NCBI RefSeq assembly: GCF_022829465.1
Contig: NZ_JAKSXZ010000108.1
Coordinates: 62,001-126,000 of the forward strand
From: Methylobacterium sp. J-067
GTDB taxonomy: Bacteria > Pseudomonadota > Alphaproteobacteria > Rhizobiales > Beijerinckiaceae
Length of the DNA: 64,000 nucleotides
Direction: 5' to 3'
The notes under the pieces are model-generated. The model searched no databases, was not told the DNA's origin, and saw only the letters and a program-made list of their open reading frames with translations. Both the position numbers and the translations under genes were made by a program. Positions 20,189-31,829 of the stretch are shown here, piece after piece. How positions within the stretch are numbered: position 1 is the first letter of the stretch; every line of letters starts with the position of its first letter.

Positions 20189-20560
20189 TTGGCTCTCCTG
20201 GTTGCGCGAAACGCCGTCTCGGCCCGCGAGGACCGGGTTGGGTTTGCGCGATGATGCTTCTGAAGGAGCAGCATGAACCGCCACGGCAGCCCTTGATCGG
20301 CCGGGCGGTTCAACGCGGGGCGGCTTATGCCAGAAACCGCCCGTTCCGGCAACGGCTTCGTGACGGCGCGTGAAATGCAAGCCGGTTTCTCGGGCAGGAG
20401 GGATGCCGGGGAAAGCGGGGAAGGGGCCGCCTGGAGGGGTCACGCAGCCGTGACGTGGGGGGCTCAGGAACCATAACCTTGGCTTTCTGTTTCATTCATG
20501 TCCCGCTCAGGCCGATCTCGGTAGATCCCCGTCCAAAGTCGGTCACTAAGGAGACACTTC
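20189..20560. promoter_or_regulatory. Intergenic region with rpmI leader and divergent GT4 promoter
   Basis: 372 bases between divergent genes and no convincing ORF. An 8-bp inverted repeat (GAACCGCC at 20275-20282 and GGCGGTTC at 20304-20311) lies in the likely 5' leader of rpmI and could fold into an L20-type autoregulatory structure, which is inference. AT-richer sequence near 20470-20500 (ATAACCTTGG, CTTTCTGTTTCATTC) probably serves the plus-strand gene. A strong Shine-Dalgarno (TAAGGAGACACTTC) directly precedes its GTG start. Confidence 0.45.
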
Positions 20561-21691
20561 GTGCGCATTGCTCAGATTGCTCCGCTCTCGGAGGCGGTCC
20601 CTCCGAAGTTCTACGGCGGCACCGAGCGTGTCGTCAGCTGGATCACGGAAGAACTGGTTCGCCAGGGCCATGACGTGACCCTGTTCGCGAGCGGCGATTC
20701 GGAGACATCGGCGAAGCTGGCGGCCTGCACCCCCGAGGGTCTTCGCCTGCTCGGCTACCGCGACCACACCGCGAGCCACCTCGCGATGCTGCATCAGGTG
20801 CATCGCCGGGCGCACGAGTTCGACGTGCTGCACTTCCACATCGATCTGCTGCAGTATCCGATGTTCGAGGACATGAACCACAAGTGCATCACCACGATGC
20901 ACGGTCGCCTCGACGTGCCGGACTTCATGCCGGTCTACCGCACCTTCACGGGCATGCCCCTGGTGTCGATCTCCGACAACCAGCGCCTGCCGATGCCGCC
21001 GAACGTGAACTGGCTCTCCACGATCCATCACGGCCTGCCGGCGCAGAACTGCCCGTACTACCCCGAGGCGAAGGGCGGCTACCTCGCCTTCCTCGGCCGC
21101 ATCTCCCCCGAGAAGCGCCCCGACCGCGCCATCGAGATGGCGATCCGCTCGGGCACGCCGCTGAAGATCGCCGCCAAGGTCGACAAGGCGGACCAGGATT
21201 ACTGGAACGAGGTGATCGAGCCGATGATCCACCACCCGCTGGTGGAGTTCATCGGTGAGATCAACGAAGAGCAGAAGAAGGACTTCCTCGGCAACGCCCT
21301 GGCGCTCGCCTTCCCGATCGACTGGCCGGAGCCCTTCGGCCTCGTGATGATCGAGGCGATGTCGGCCGGTACGCCGGTGATCGCCTTCCGCAACGGCTCC
21401 GTGCCCGAGGTCATCGCCGACGGCGTGAGCGGCGTGCTCTGCGATTCGATGGACGATGCCGTCGCCGCCGTGGCGAAGGTGAAGGCCCTGAGCCGCGCGG
21501 GCGTCCGCCGCCACTTCGAGGGCGGCTTCACCGCCGAGCGCATGGTGCAGAAGTACGTCGCGGCCTACGAGGAGCTTCTCTCCCGCACCGCCGAGGTGAT
21601 CCGCCTGCCGAAGGCCACGTTCAAGACGGTGCCGAGCGACGTGAACGGGTCCTCGCGCCCGGCCATGCCGGCGGCGGCTTTCCCGGCCTGA
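20561..21691 (+). CDS. GT4-family glycosyltransferase
   Basis: 376 residues starting with GTG (MRIAQIAPLSEAVPPKFYGG), supported by an AAGGAG ribosome site 7 bases before. The GT-B fold is clear: N-terminal YGGTERVVSWITEELVRQGHDV, C-terminal nucleotide-sugar domain with LAFLGRISPEKRPDRAIEMA, then the E-x7-E signature EPFGLVMIEAMSAGTPVIAF. Retaining GT4 enzymes transfer glucose, mannose or similar sugars. It is followed by a glycogen-debranching-type hydrolase, so a role in a storage or capsule glucan, or a glycosylated solute, is plausible, but donor and acceptor are unknown. No signal peptide is seen; cytoplasmic. Confidence 0.92.
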   Translation: MRIAQIAPLSEAVPPKFYGGTERVVSWITEELVRQGHDVTLFASGDSETSAKLAACTPEGLRLLGYRDHTASHLAMLHQVHRRAHEFDVLHFHIDLLQYPMFEDMNHKCITTMHGRLDVPDFMPVYRTFTGMPLVSISDNQRLPMPPNVNWLSTIHHGLPAQNCPYYPEAKGGYLAFLGRISPEKRPDRAIEMAIRSGTPLKIAAKVDKADQDYWNEVIEPMIHHPLVEFIGEINEEQKKDFLGNALALAFPIDWPEPFGLVMIEAMSAGTPVIAFRNGSVPEVIADGVSGVLCDSMDDAVAAVAKVKALSRAGVRRHFEGGFTAERMVQKYVAAYEELLSRTAEVIRLPKATFKTVPSDVNGSSRPAMPAAAFPA

Positions 21692-21778
21692 CGACGCGAA
21701 TTCGGGCGGCATCGGGCTTGCGAGGGACCGGTCGCCCGTCTTAGCGTCGCGAAAGCGACTCATCCGACTGCTTGAGAC

Positions 21779-21812
21779 AGGGCCGCCGCATCGAGGCCGA
21801 TGCGGCGGCCCT
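21779..21812. terminator. 15-bp perfect hairpin between GT4 and debranching-enzyme genes
   Basis: Arms at 21779-21793 (AGGGCCGCCGCATCG) and 21798-21812 are exact reverse complements around a 4-base loop. No T-run follows, so it may be a Rho-assisted terminator or RNA-stabilising hairpin rather than a classical terminator. It starts 88 bases after the GT4 stop and ends 31 bases before the next start, so it may tune expression of the second gene. Confidence 0.65.
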
Positions 21813-21843
21813 CTCGATTCCGCGACACCCCGGAGAAGCCTGC

Positions 21844-24159
21844 ATGGCGGCAAAGACAGACCTCGCGACGGAAACCCCGTTCGGCCACGGCTTTCAGGAT
21901 GCGGACGAGGTTCTGCCGACCTATCACATCGAGGCGCAGACCTCCCTGGTCGAGCGCCCGCTGCGCTCGCTGAAGTTCGGCGAGGCCTTCGGCGTCCTCG
22001 ATTCCTATGGCGACATCGGCGTGCAGCCCGGCCCCGAGGGCCTGTACTTCCAGGATACCCGCTACCTCTCCCGCCTCGAGGTAAAGATCGAGGGTCAGCG
22101 GCCCCTGATGCTCTCCTCCGTCATGCAGGACGACAACGGCGCGCTCAGCGTCGACATGACCACGCCGGACATCCGCCTCGACGCCCATGACGAGACCTCG
22201 ATCCCCCGCGAGACGGTGGCGATCGAGCGCACCAAGTTCCTGTTCCGGGGCGCCTGCTACGACCGGATCGGTCTGCGCTCCTACGACACCAAGCACCGCC
22301 GCCTGCGCGTGAGCGTGACGTTCGACGCTGATTACCGCGACCTGTTCGAGGTGCGCGGCACCGACCGTAAAGAGCGCGGCAAGCGGGGTGTGCTGGTCGC
22401 GACCCCCACAGAGGTGCAGTTCCGCTATGTCGGCCTCGATGACGTGGTGCGCACCACGAGCCTGCATTTCGGGCCGAAGCCCGCCCTGCTGGAGCCCGGC
22501 AAGGCCGAGTTCGAGATCTCTCTTTCGCCCGGCGCGCAGACCTCCATCTTCATCCGCGTGGTGTTCGAATCGCACCGCGCCTTCACCAAGCCGCCGACCG
22601 AGACGATGATCGGCGAGGATGCCGCCGCGCGCCTGACGCAGGTGGCCAATGGCGGCGGCTCGCCCAAGCACCCGAAGGGCCTCGGCGAGGGCACGATCTT
22701 CGCCCGCGCCTACCGCGATTCCCGCCGCGACCTGCGGGCGCTGACTGCCGGCATCACCACGATCATCTCCTCGAACGACCAGTTCAACGAGGGGCTCTGC
22801 CGCGCCACCGCCGACCTTTACATGCTGGCGAGCCGGACGCCGGAGGGCATCTACCCCTTCGCCGGCATCCCCTGGTATTCCACGGTGTTCGGCCGTGACG
22901 GCATCATCACCGCGATGATGGCCCTGTGGATCGATCCGAAATTCGGCCGGGGCGTGCTGCGCTACCTCGCCGCCACGCAGGCGAAGGTGGTCGATCCGGC
23001 CGCCGACGCGCAGCCCGGCAAGGTGCTGCACGAGACCCGCCGCGGCGAGATGGCGATGCTCGGGGAAGTGCCGTTCCGGCACTATTACGGCACCATCGAC
23101 GGCACGCCGCTCTTCGTGATGCTGGCCTGGGAATACTACCTCGTCTCCGGCGACCTGCAGACGATCCGCGACATCTGGCCGGCGCTCGAACTCGCGCTCG
23201 AATGGATGAACAAGTACGGCGACCGCGACGGCGACGGCTTCGTGGAATACGCCCGCGATACCGACAAGGGCCTGGAGAACCAGGGCTGGAAGGACAGCCA
23301 CGATTCGATCTTCCACGCGGACGGCCATCTCGCGAAGGGGCCGATCGCGCTGTGCGAGGTGCAGGGCTACGTCTACGCCGCCAAGAACGGCATGGGACAG
23401 CTCGCCGGTCTGCTCGGCCACGACGACATGGCCGAGCAACTGACGGCCGAGGCCAAGGGCCTGCGCGAAAAGTTCGATCAGGCCTTCTGGAACGAGGAGA
23501 TCGGCACCTACGCCCTCGCCCTCGACGGCGCGAAGAAGCAATGCGCCGTGCGCTCGTCCAATGCCGGCCACGCCCTGTTCACCGGCATCGCCAAGCCGGA
23601 GCGGGCCGCTCGCGTCGCGGAGACCCTGCTCGGCAATGACGGGTTCAACGGCTGGGGCGTGCGCACCATCGCCAAGGGCGAGGCGCGCTACAACCCGATG
23701 TCGTACCACAACGGCTCGATCTGGCCGCACGACAACGCGCTGATCGCGATGGGCCTCGCCCGCTACGACCGCAAGGCCGAGGCGGCGCGGATCTTCCAGG
23801 GGATGTTCGACACCTCCCTCTATCAGGACCAGAAGCGCCTGCCGGAGCTGTTCTGCGGCTTCATGCGCCGGCCTCAGCGCGGGCCGGTGTCCTATCCGGT
23901 GGCGTGCAGTCCGCAGGCCTGGGCGGCGGCGGCGCCCTTCGCGTTCCTCGCGGCCTGCCTCGGCCTCGAACTCGACCACGACCGCAACCGGGTCCTGTTG
24001 AAGAACCCGATCCTGCCGGGCTTCCTCGACGGGGTGACGCTGTACAACGTGAAGCTCCGCGATTCGCGGCTCGACCTGCGCTTCCAATCCTACGACGACG
24101 ACGTCACCGTGAGCGTCATGCGCCGCCACGGCGACGCGCGGGTGGTGGTGATGAAGTAA
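21844..24159 (+). CDS. Amylo-alpha-1,6-glucosidase / glycogen debranching-type enzyme
   Basis: 771 residues; start ATG at 21844 ([20 protein letters not shown]). The N-terminal beta-rich domain (about 50-260; [17 protein letters not shown], the GDE N-terminal bis domain) precedes an alpha/alpha-toroid catalytic domain (about 300-730) with [33 protein letters not shown] and [18 protein letters not shown]. These families remove alpha-1,6-linked glucose branches or act on related oligosaccharides. The close pairing with a GT4 gene suggests coordinated synthesis and trimming of an alpha-glucan or compatible solute. No branching enzyme or phosphorylase gene is nearby. Confidence 0.92.
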   Translation: MAAKTDLATETPFGHGFQDADEVLPTYHIEAQTSLVERPLRSLKFGEAFGVLDSYGDIGVQPGPEGLYFQDTRYLSRLEVKIEGQRPLMLSSVMQDDNGALSVDMTTPDIRLDAHDETSIPRETVAIERTKFLFRGACYDRIGLRSYDTKHRRLRVSVTFDADYRDLFEVRGTDRKERGKRGVLVATPTEVQFRYVGLDDVVRTTSLHFGPKPALLEPGKAEFEISLSPGAQTSIFIRVVFESHRAFTKPPTETMIGEDAAARLTQVANGGGSPKHPKGLGEGTIFARAYRDSRRDLRALTAGITTIISSNDQFNEGLCRATADLYMLASRTPEGIYPFAGIPWYSTVFGRDGIITAMMALWIDPKFGRGVLRYLAATQAKVVDPAADAQPGKVLHETRRGEMAMLGEVPFRHYYGTIDGTPLFVMLAWEYYLVSGDLQTIRDIWPALELALEWMNKYGDRDGDGFVEYARDTDKGLENQGWKDSHDSIFHADGHLAKGPIALCEVQGYVYAAKNGMGQLAGLLGHDDMAEQLTAEAKGLREKFDQAFWNEEIGTYALALDGAKKQCAVRSSNAGHALFTGIAKPERAARVAETLLGNDGFNGWGVRTIAKGEARYNPMSYHNGSIWPHDNALIAMGLARYDRKAEAARIFQGMFDTSLYQDQKRLPELFCGFMRRPQRGPVSYPVACSPQAWAAAAPFAFLAACLGLELDHDRNRVLLKNPILPGFLDGVTLYNVKLRDSRLDLRFQSYDDDVTVSVMRRHGDARVVVMK

Positions 24160-24169
24160 GAGGTCCCCG

Positions 24170-25333
24170 GTGTCCGCCTCCGCCCTCGACCTCGCCCAGG
24201 CCCTCATCCGCTGCCCCTCCGTCACTCCGGAGGATGCGGGGGCGCTCGGCATCGTGGCGGGGGCGCTGGCGGAGGCCGGCTTCACGGTGGAGCGTCCGGT
24301 CTTCTCGGAAGCCGGCCATCCCGACACGCCGAACCTGTTCGCGCGGATCGGCCGCGAGGGGCCCTGCCTCGCCTTCGCGGGCCACACCGACGTGGTGCCC
24401 ACGGGCGACAGGCAAGCGTGGCGGCACGACCCGTTCGGCGCGGTGATCGAGGGCGGGATGCTCTACGGGCGCGGCGCGGCCGACATGAAGGGCGGCGTCG
24501 CCTGCATGATGGCGGCGGCCCTCGCCTTCGTGGAGAAGCGGGGCGGTTCCTTTCCCGGCTCCATCGCCTTTCTCATCACGGGGGATGAAGAGGGGCCGGC
24601 CGTGAACGGCACGGTGAAGCTCCTCGACTGGGCACGGGCGCGGGACGAGCGTTTCGACCATTGCGTCCTCGGCGAGCCGACCAATCCCGGCACGCTCGGC
24701 GAGATGATCAAGATCGGCCGGCGGGGTTCGCTCACCGGCAAGCTCACGGTGCTCGGCCGGCAGGGCCACGTCGCCTATCCGCACAAGGCCGAGAACCCGA
24801 TCCCCGGCCTGCTGCGCCTGACCACGGCGCTCATCGCCGAACCGCTCGACGGCGGCAGCGCGCATTTCGACGCCTCGAATCTCGAATTCACCACCATCGA
24901 CGTCGGCAACACGGCGACCAACGTGATCCCGTCGACCGCGCGGGCGGTGTTCAACATCCGCTTCAACGACGACTGGACGGCCGACAGCCTCGGCGCCGAG
25001 ATCCGCCGCCGCCTCGACAAGGCTGCCGGCAATTCGGTGCGCTACCTCCTCGACCTTCAGCCCTCGAACTCGCCGGCCTTCCTGACCCGGCCGAACGCCT
25101 TCGTGGACCTCGTTTCGGAGGCAATCCGCGCCGAGACCGGCCTGACGCCGGTGCTCTCCACCACGGGCGGCACCTCGGACGCGCGGTTCATCAAGGATGT
25201 CTGCCCGGTGATCGAGTTCGGCCTCGTGGGCGAGACGATGCATCAGGTCGATGAATGCGTCGCGGTGGCCGACATCGAGCGGCTGACGGCGATCTACGGC
25301 CGGGTGCTCGACGCCTACTTCCCGGCCTCGTAA
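24170..25333 (+). CDS. dapE: Succinyl-diaminopimelate desuccinylase
   Basis: 387 residues from a GTG start 10 bases after the debranching gene stop. Di-zinc M20 peptidase-family ligands are all present: [30 protein letters not shown] (catalytic Glu and ligand Glu) and [12 protein letters not shown]. The dimerisation lid is about 180-290. It hydrolyses N-succinyl-LL-diaminopimelate in lysine and cell-wall DAP synthesis. Its last 19 bases overlap the convergent truA gene. Confidence 0.97.
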   Translation: MSASALDLAQALIRCPSVTPEDAGALGIVAGALAEAGFTVERPVFSEAGHPDTPNLFARIGREGPCLAFAGHTDVVPTGDRQAWRHDPFGAVIEGGMLYGRGAADMKGGVACMMAAALAFVEKRGGSFPGSIAFLITGDEEGPAVNGTVKLLDWARARDERFDHCVLGEPTNPGTLGEMIKIGRRGSLTGKLTVLGRQGHVAYPHKAENPIPGLLRLTTALIAEPLDGGSAHFDASNLEFTTIDVGNTATNVIPSTARAVFNIRFNDDWTADSLGAEIRRRLDKAAGNSVRYLLDLQPSNSPAFLTRPNAFVDLVSEAIRAETGLTPVLSTTGGTSDARFIKDVCPVIEFGLVGETMHQVDECVAVADIERLTAIYGRVLDAYFPAS

Positions 25334-26076
25334 TCCACGCCCACGAAGGTGAGTCCGCAGGCCGGCGCCAGGGGGCCGCAGCGGGTCTTATCGCCCGTGG
25401 CGAGGATGTTGGCCACGTCGTCGGCCGAGAGCCGGCAGCAGCCCGCCAGCATCAGCGTGCCGACCATCGCCCGCACCTGATGGTGCAGGAAGGAGCGGGC
25501 ACAGGTCTCGATCACGATCTCCCCGTGCTGGCCCATCCATTGCCGGCTCACATCGAGCTTTTCGAGGGTGCGCACGGGGCTGTTCGCCTGGCACTCGGCG
25601 GCGCGGAAGGCGGTGAAGTCGTGCAGGCCGGTGAGCCGCTGCGCGGCCGCGTGCATCAGCTCAGCGTCGAGCGGCCAGGGGACGTGCCAGACATGGGCGC
25701 GGGTCAGCGCCGCCGGGCTGCGTCGGTTGAGGATGCGGTAGCGGTAGTGCCGGCGGATCGCCGAATGTCGCGCGTCGAAGGTCTCGGGCACGATCTCGGC
25801 CGCGATCACCGCCACCGGACGCGGGCGCAGATGCGCGTTGATCGCGTCGCGCACGGTGTCCGTCCGCCACTCCTTGGCGAGGTCGAGATGGGCGACTTGA
25901 TGCGTCGCGTGAACGCCGGCATCGGTGCGACCCGCGCAGGTGAGGCGGGCAGTTTCGCCGGAGAACCGCGTCACCGCCGCCTCGATGGCGCCCTGCACGG
26001 TCGGGTCGTCGCTCTGCCGCTGCCAGCCGCAAAACGGGCCGCCGTCGTATTCGATGATCAGCTTGTAGCGGGGCAT
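25315..26076 (-). CDS. truA: tRNA pseudouridine38-40 synthase
   Basis: 253 residues, with the catalytic [14 protein letters not shown] (nucleophilic Asp) near residue 50, an N-terminal [18 protein letters not shown], and [17 protein letters not shown]. TruA modifies U38-40 in the anticodon arm. Its ATG overlaps the fmt stop (ATGA), and its 3' end overlaps dapE, a convergent 19-base overlap. Part of the recR/def/fmt/truA minus-strand group, which is a common arrangement. Confidence 0.97.
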   Translation of the reverse strand: MPRYKLIIEYDGGPFCGWQRQSDDPTVQGAIEAAVTRFSGETARLTCAGRTDAGVHATHQVAHLDLAKEWRTDTVRDAINAHLRPRPVAVIAAEIVPETFDARHSAIRRHYRYRILNRRSPAALTRAHVWHVPWPLDAELMHAAAQRLTGLHDFTAFRAAECQANSPVRTLEKLDVSRQWMGQHGEIVIETCARSFLHHQVRAMVGTLMLAGCCRLSADDVANILATGDKTRCGPLAPACGLTFVGVDYEAGK

Positions 26077-27005
26077 CAGCCGAGGCGCGCGCCCGGTGCC
26101 AGACGCGCGCCGCGCACGAACTCGCCGCCGGTCGCACTGCCGCCCTTGCCGGCCCGGCGCGTTTCGAGGAGGCGCACGGCGCCCGCGCCGCAGGCGATGG
26201 TCGCCTCGCCGCAGAGGAGCGTGCCGGGCTCGCCGCTGCCCTCGGCGGGGAGGGCGCGCAGCACCTTCACCCGCTCCGGCCCCTTGCCGAGATCGGCCTC
26301 CAAAAAGGCGCCGGGGAAGGGCGACAGGCCGTTGATGTGGGCGGCCACTGTCGCGGCGTCGCGCGACCAGTCGATCCGCGCCTCCTCGTTGGTGATCTTG
26401 TGGGCGTAGACCACGCCCTCCTCGGGCTGCGGCGTGAAGGTGAGGCCCCCGCCGTCGAGGGCCTTAAGCGCATCGGACATCAGCCCGGCGCCGACCGGCA
26501 TCAGCGCATCGTGCAACTCGCCGGCCGTCATCCCCGCCGTGATCGGCACCCGCGCCTCCAGGGCGACGGGGCCCGTATCGAGCCCGGCTTCCATCCGCAT
26601 CACCCCGATGCCGCTCTCGGCATCGCCCGCCATCACCGCCCGCTGGATCGGCGCGGCGCCCCGCCAGCGCGGCAGCAGCGAGCCGTGCAGGTTCAGGCAG
26701 CCGTGGCGGGGCAGGTCGAGGATCGCCTGCGGCAGCAGCATCCCGTAGGCCACCACCACCGCCACATCGGCGCCATGGCCGGCGAAGGTCTCGGCGGCCT
26801 CCGGCGTGCGCAGCGTCGAGGGCGTCAGCACGGGGGCGCCGAGGCTGTCCGCCAGGGCGTGGACGGGGGAGGGGCGCAAGGCCATGCCGCGCCCGGCCCG
26901 CGCCGGGGCGCGGGTGTAGACGGCGGCGATCTTGTGCCCATCGGCGGCCAGCCGCGCCAGGGTCGGCACCGCGAAATCCGGGGTGCCCATGAAGACGACG
27001 CGCAT
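26076..27005 (-). CDS. fmt: Methionyl-tRNA formyltransferase
   Basis: 309 residues. [16 protein letters not shown] at the start, the catalytic region [19 protein letters not shown] (folate-binding and formyl-transfer SLLPxWRG motif), and the C-terminal OB-like domain (about 205-309). It formylates initiator Met-tRNA using 10-formyl-THF. It follows def by 7 bases and overlaps truA, so initiation and deformylation genes are co-transcribed. Confidence 0.97.
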   Translation of the reverse strand: MRVVFMGTPDFAVPTLARLAADGHKIAAVYTRAPARAGRGMALRPSPVHALADSLGAPVLTPSTLRTPEAAETFAGHGADVAVVVAYGMLLPQAILDLPRHGCLNLHGSLLPRWRGAAPIQRAVMAGDAESGIGVMRMEAGLDTGPVALEARVPITAGMTAGELHDALMPVGAGLMSDALKALDGGGLTFTPQPEEGVVYAHKITNEEARIDWSRDAATVAAHINGLSPFPGAFLEADLGKGPERVKVLRALPAEGSGEPGTLLCGEATIACGAGAVRLLETRRAGKGGSATGGEFVRGARLAPGARLG

Positions 27006-27012
27006 GGCAGGA

Positions 27013-27528
27013 TCAGGCCGCGTCGCGCTTGGCGGCCTTCGTGAACTTCTTCATCACCCGGTCGCGCTTCAGCTTCGACAGGTGGTCGATGAACAGCACG
27101 CCGTTGAGGTGGTCGATCTCGTGTTGGATGCAGGTGGCGAGCAGGCCATCGGCCGGGATCTCCTGCTCCTTGCCGTCGAGGTCGCGGAACTTCACCCGCA
27201 CGCGGTCCGGGCGCTCCACCTCGGAATAATATTCCGGAATCGAGAGGCAGCCCTCGTCGTAGACGCGCTTCTCCTCTGACGCCCAGACGATCTCGGGATC
27301 GATGAAGACGCGCGGCTCGCGCACGCCCTCTTCCTTCGAGGTGTCGATGGTGACGACGCGCTTGGCCACGCCGATCTGGATCGCGGCCAGCCCGACGCCC
27401 GGCGCGTCGTACATGGTCTCCAGCATGTCGGCGACGAGGGTGCGGATCTCGTCGGTGATCGGACCGACCGGCTCGGAGACGAGCTTCAGGCGCGGATCGG
27501 GCAGGATGACGAGGGGGTGTATGGTCAT
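27013..27528 (-). CDS. def: Peptide deformylase
   Basis: 171 residues starting [15 protein letters not shown]; an upstream in-frame ATG would add 17 atypical residues. The three family motifs are complete: [10 protein letters not shown] (I), EGCLSIPE with metal-ligand Cys (II) and QHEIDHLNG with two His ligands and catalytic Glu (III). It removes N-formyl groups from nascent proteins. It pairs with fmt as in most bacteria. Confidence 0.98.
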   Translation of the reverse strand: MTIHPLVILPDPRLKLVSEPVGPITDEIRTLVADMLETMYDAPGVGLAAIQIGVAKRVVTIDTSKEEGVREPRVFIDPEIVWASEEKRVYDEGCLSIPEYYSEVERPDRVRVKFRDLDGKEQEIPADGLLATCIQHEIDHLNGVLFIDHLSKLKRDRVMKKFTKAAKRDAA

Positions 27529-27616
27529 GGCGTCTACCGGCGCGGCGCCGGAGGAGGGCGCCCTAATCAGTTGTGGCAATATGGCGGCACCCGAAGGTGG
27601 TCAAATACCGCTGGGT

Positions 27617-28222
27617 CTAGAACAGAGTCCGACTGCGGATGGCGGCCGAGAGGGTGCCCTCGTCGAGATAGTCGAGTTCGCCGCCCACCGGCACGCCATG
27701 CGCGAGGCGGGTGATCCTTCGGTCGAGATGCCGGATCGCCTCCGTGATGTAATGGGCGGTCGTCTGCCCATCCACGGTGGCGTTCAGCGCCAGGATCACC
27801 TCCGTCACCGCCGGGTCGGCCGCCCGCTCCACGAGGCGCGCGATGTTCAGGTGCTCCGGCCGCACCCCGTCGAGGGCGGAGAGCACCCCGCCGAGCACGT
27901 GGTAGCGCGCCTTCACCGCCCCGGAGCGTTCGAGCGCCCAAAGGTCCGACACATCCTCCACCACCACGAGGGTCGTCGGGTCCCGGCCGGGGTCGCGGCA
28001 GACGGTGCAGGGCTCGCTCGTATCGACGTTGCCGCAGTTCGAGCAGACGACGATCCGCTCGGAGGCGACCCGCATCGCCTCGGCCAGCGGCGCGAGGAGC
28101 GTGTCCCGCTTCTTGATGAGTTGGAGCGCGGCCCGGCGGGCGGAGCGCGGGCCCAACCCCGGCATCCGGCCCAGCAACTGGATCAGGCGTTCGATCTCCG
28201 GGCCGGCGACGGCTTGAGGCAT
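27617..28222 (-). CDS. recR: Recombination mediator RecR
   Basis: 201 residues. The helix-hairpin-helix region [20 protein letters not shown], the zinc finger [16 protein letters not shown] (about 60-75), the Toprim core [17 protein letters not shown] and the terminal [15 protein letters not shown] are all intact. RecR works with RecF and RecO to load RecA at gaps. It is often next to dnaX and ybaB; here that pair is about 3.2 kb away with pckA and a GT gene in between. Stop TAG at 27617. Confidence 0.97.
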   Translation of the reverse strand: MPQAVAGPEIERLIQLLGRMPGLGPRSARRAALQLIKKRDTLLAPLAEAMRVASERIVVCSNCGNVDTSEPCTVCRDPGRDPTTLVVVEDVSDLWALERSGAVKARYHVLGGVLSALDGVRPEHLNIARLVERAADPAVTEVILALNATVDGQTTAHYITEAIRHLDRRITRLAHGVPVGGELDYLDEGTLSAAIRSRTLF

Positions 28223-28581
28223 CGGGTCTCGTGTGTCTTCGGCGGCTCGTGTCTCCGTCTAGAACGCTGCCGGCCGAAGGGGAAGCGGGTGCGGCGCCAA
28301 GAAGCGGACGCGGCAATATCCAGCCTCGCACGATAGACTTCGTGGATTTTGTAATGGTGTTGGAGGGGTTCCCTCCGTTCAGGTTACTGGCGGGTTGCTA
28401 TGCTGATCGCCATGACGTTTGAGCCGCATTGATATAATTGGGCTCAGGCGACGTTGCGAGGCCCCTACGAAGGTCATATTGACGGCGACGCTTCGCTGTT
28501 TACGCAACGGAAGAGCCGTGTGACGGCCCTGCCGTCCGCTTGTCAGGGTGCGCCGCGCGCAGGTGCCCGGGAGATTCGCAT
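28223..28581 (+). promoter_or_regulatory. recR-pckA intergenic region with candidate -10 element
   Basis: 359 bases without a credible gene, AT-richer than its surroundings between about 28330 and 28510. A perfect TATAAT lies at 28433-28438 (TTGATATAATTGGG), a plausible -10, although no strong TTGACA-like -35 is seen 16-18 bases upstream. That would leave a leader of over 130 bases before pckA, which may carry regulatory sites. GGAGATTCGCAT before the TTG at 28582 supplies the ribosome site. Confidence 0.45.
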
Positions 28582-30201
<1,620 letters not shown>

Positions 30202-30208
30202 TCCGACA

Positions 30209-30232
30209 GGCGGTGCCCCACGGGGTGCCGCC
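30209..30232. terminator. Hairpin between convergent pckA and GT61 genes
   Basis: Arms GGCGGTGCCCC (30209-30219) and GGGGTGCCGCC (30222-30232) pair over 11 positions, with two G-U wobbles in either strand's transcript. It fills the 34-base gap between two convergent genes and could stop transcription from both sides, although no T-run is present. Confidence 0.6.
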
Positions 30233-30235
30233 GCC

Positions 30236-31453
30236 CTACAGCGCGTCCAGCGCGGCTTCGAGGGCCGGCACCGCCACCGAGAAGTCGCGCCGGGCGGCGA
30301 CCTCCTCCCGCTCGCTCCACTGGCCGAACAAAGCGGCGTAGGGCTGGCCGCAGACGGCGGCGAGATCCCAGAAGAACGGATCGCTCCAGCGGCTATCGGG
30401 GGCGATGGTCAGGATCTTCGCGCCCGGCGGGCTGAAGATCGTGTTGGTCATCGCCGCGCCCGCGAGCCCGACCACGACCCGCGCCCTTGCGAAGCGGACG
30501 ATCTGCTGACGCGGGCTGTGTTTTTCCGGGTCGATCACCTCGAAGCCGCGCTGCTCCATCGCTGCGACGACCTCCGCCCGATTGACGAGGGTACGCCCCC
30601 TGGCCCCGGAGCGGTCCACGAATAGGCGCCGCCCGTCGTTCTCCGCTCCGATCCGGCGAAACGCCGCCTCGGCGCGGGCCACGCGCGTGCGCTTCAAGAG
30701 ACGAGACCGCACGGCGGCGACGGCTTCAGGCGACTTGCCGTAGGGCTCTTGGCTGCAGGGGCTGGCGAAATACAGGTGCGGAAAGGCGTACACGCGCGTC
30801 CGGTCGTAGAAGACGGCCCGCCATCTGTCGTCGCGCCCGAGGGTGAGGGCGATCATCCGCCGCCGCACCTCATCGATCTGCGGATCGTAGCCCGGCAGCA
30901 GGATCGTGATGATCCGGCCCGGATGCCGCCGACGCAGCACGAAGAAACCTTCGAGCCGGGGCAGGTCGTCCACGAGCCAGTGGCCGTAATTGAACGAGCC
31001 GACTGAGCCGAGATAGAAATACACGCCCTCGGGGCCGAACTGCTCGTCGACCCTGTCGTCATCGAGGCCGATCGCCTCGATCATCTTGAGATCGCTGAGG
31101 CGGTGCGTCTCGAAGAGCACCCGCAGGGCGCCGCCCTCGCGATAATGCAGGACGTTGCCGCCGAGGCGGACGTCCGTGGTCTCGCACAGGATCGTCGCCG
31201 GGAAGGCCCGATAGGTCTCGTCCAATTCGCTATACCAGCGCGCCACCTCCGCGACCCCGGCCGGATCGGGGCCGGCGAGCTGCTTCGGGGCGGGGCGGCG
31301 ATAGGAATAGGGCGGGAACAGCGTCGCCACCGCACGGGTGCGCGCACTGACCCGCCCGCGCATGGCGGCATAGAGCGCCGTGTCGCCCGCGAAGGCGGGC
31401 TCGGCCTGCGCCACCGTCTCCGGGCAGGAGAAGACGAGGGCGTCGGATGGCAT
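30236..31453 (-). CDS. GT61-like glycosyltransferase
   Basis: 405 residues, no membrane segment. The C-terminal half resembles the DUF563/GT61 domain: GVYFYLGSVGSFNYGHWLVD (with the NYGHWL motif), RRLFVDRSGARGRTLVNRAE, and IVRFARARVVVGLAGAAMTN followed by FSPPGAKILTI. GT61 enzymes (beta-1,2-xylosyltransferase and EOGT relatives) transfer sugars to glycans; bacterial members are often linked to capsule or LPS. Here it is 7 bases upstream of no glycan gene but of ybaB on the opposite side, so context is uninformative. Donor and acceptor unknown. Confidence 0.82.
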   Translation of the reverse strand: MPSDALVFSCPETVAQAEPAFAGDTALYAAMRGRVSARTRAVATLFPPYSYRRPAPKQLAGPDPAGVAEVARWYSELDETYRAFPATILCETTDVRLGGNVLHYREGGALRVLFETHRLSDLKMIEAIGLDDDRVDEQFGPEGVYFYLGSVGSFNYGHWLVDDLPRLEGFFVLRRRHPGRIITILLPGYDPQIDEVRRRMIALTLGRDDRWRAVFYDRTRVYAFPHLYFASPCSQEPYGKSPEAVAAVRSRLLKRTRVARAEAAFRRIGAENDGRRLFVDRSGARGRTLVNRAEVVAAMEQRGFEVIDPEKHSPRQQIVRFARARVVVGLAGAAMTNTIFSPPGAKILTIAPDSRWSDPFFWDLAAVCGQPYAALFGQWSEREEVAARRDFSVAVPALEAALDAL

Positions 31454-31460
31454 GGGACGC

Positions 31461-31784
31461 CTAGAAGGGCAGCTTCATGCCGGGCGGCAGGGGCAGGCCC
31501 TTGGTGAGGTCGGCCATGCGCTCCTGCATGACATGCTCGGCCTTGCCACGCGCATCGTTCGAGGCGGCGACGATCAGGTCTTCCAGGATCTCGCGCTCGT
31601 CGGCCACCATCAGGGCGGGGTCGATGCTCACCCGGCGCAACTGGCCCTTGGCCGTCATCGTCACGCGGACGGAGCCGCCGCCGGACGCGCCTTCGACCTC
31701 GACGGTGTCGAGTTCGGCCTGCATCCCGGCCATCTTCTCCTGCATGGCCTGAGCCTGCTTCATGATGCCCATCAGGTCGCGCAT
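31461..31784 (-). CDS. YbaB/EbfC-family nucleoid-associated protein
   Basis: 107 residues with [20 protein letters not shown] at the N-terminus and the conserved central [19 protein letters not shown], ending [17 protein letters not shown]. These small dimeric proteins bind DNA and are usually located immediately downstream of dnaX, as here (45 bases after its stop). In E. coli the gene sits between dnaX and recR. Confidence 0.95.
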   Translation of the reverse strand: MRDLMGIMKQAQAMQEKMAGMQAELDTVEVEGASGGGSVRVTMTAKGQLRRVSIDPALMVADEREILEDLIVAASNDARGKAEHVMQERMADLTKGLPLPPGMKLPF

Positions 31785-31829
31785 GCCGGATTCCTTACTC
31801 TCGCAATCGCTATAATCGAGCCGACGCCC

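Noticed and set aside
20019..20276. Plus-strand ORF across rpmI and its leader
   Set aside because: Antisense to L35 and without family features or ribosome site.
21760..24402. 880-codon minus-strand ORF
   Set aside because: Antisense shadow of the debranching enzyme and dapE start; no domain recognised.
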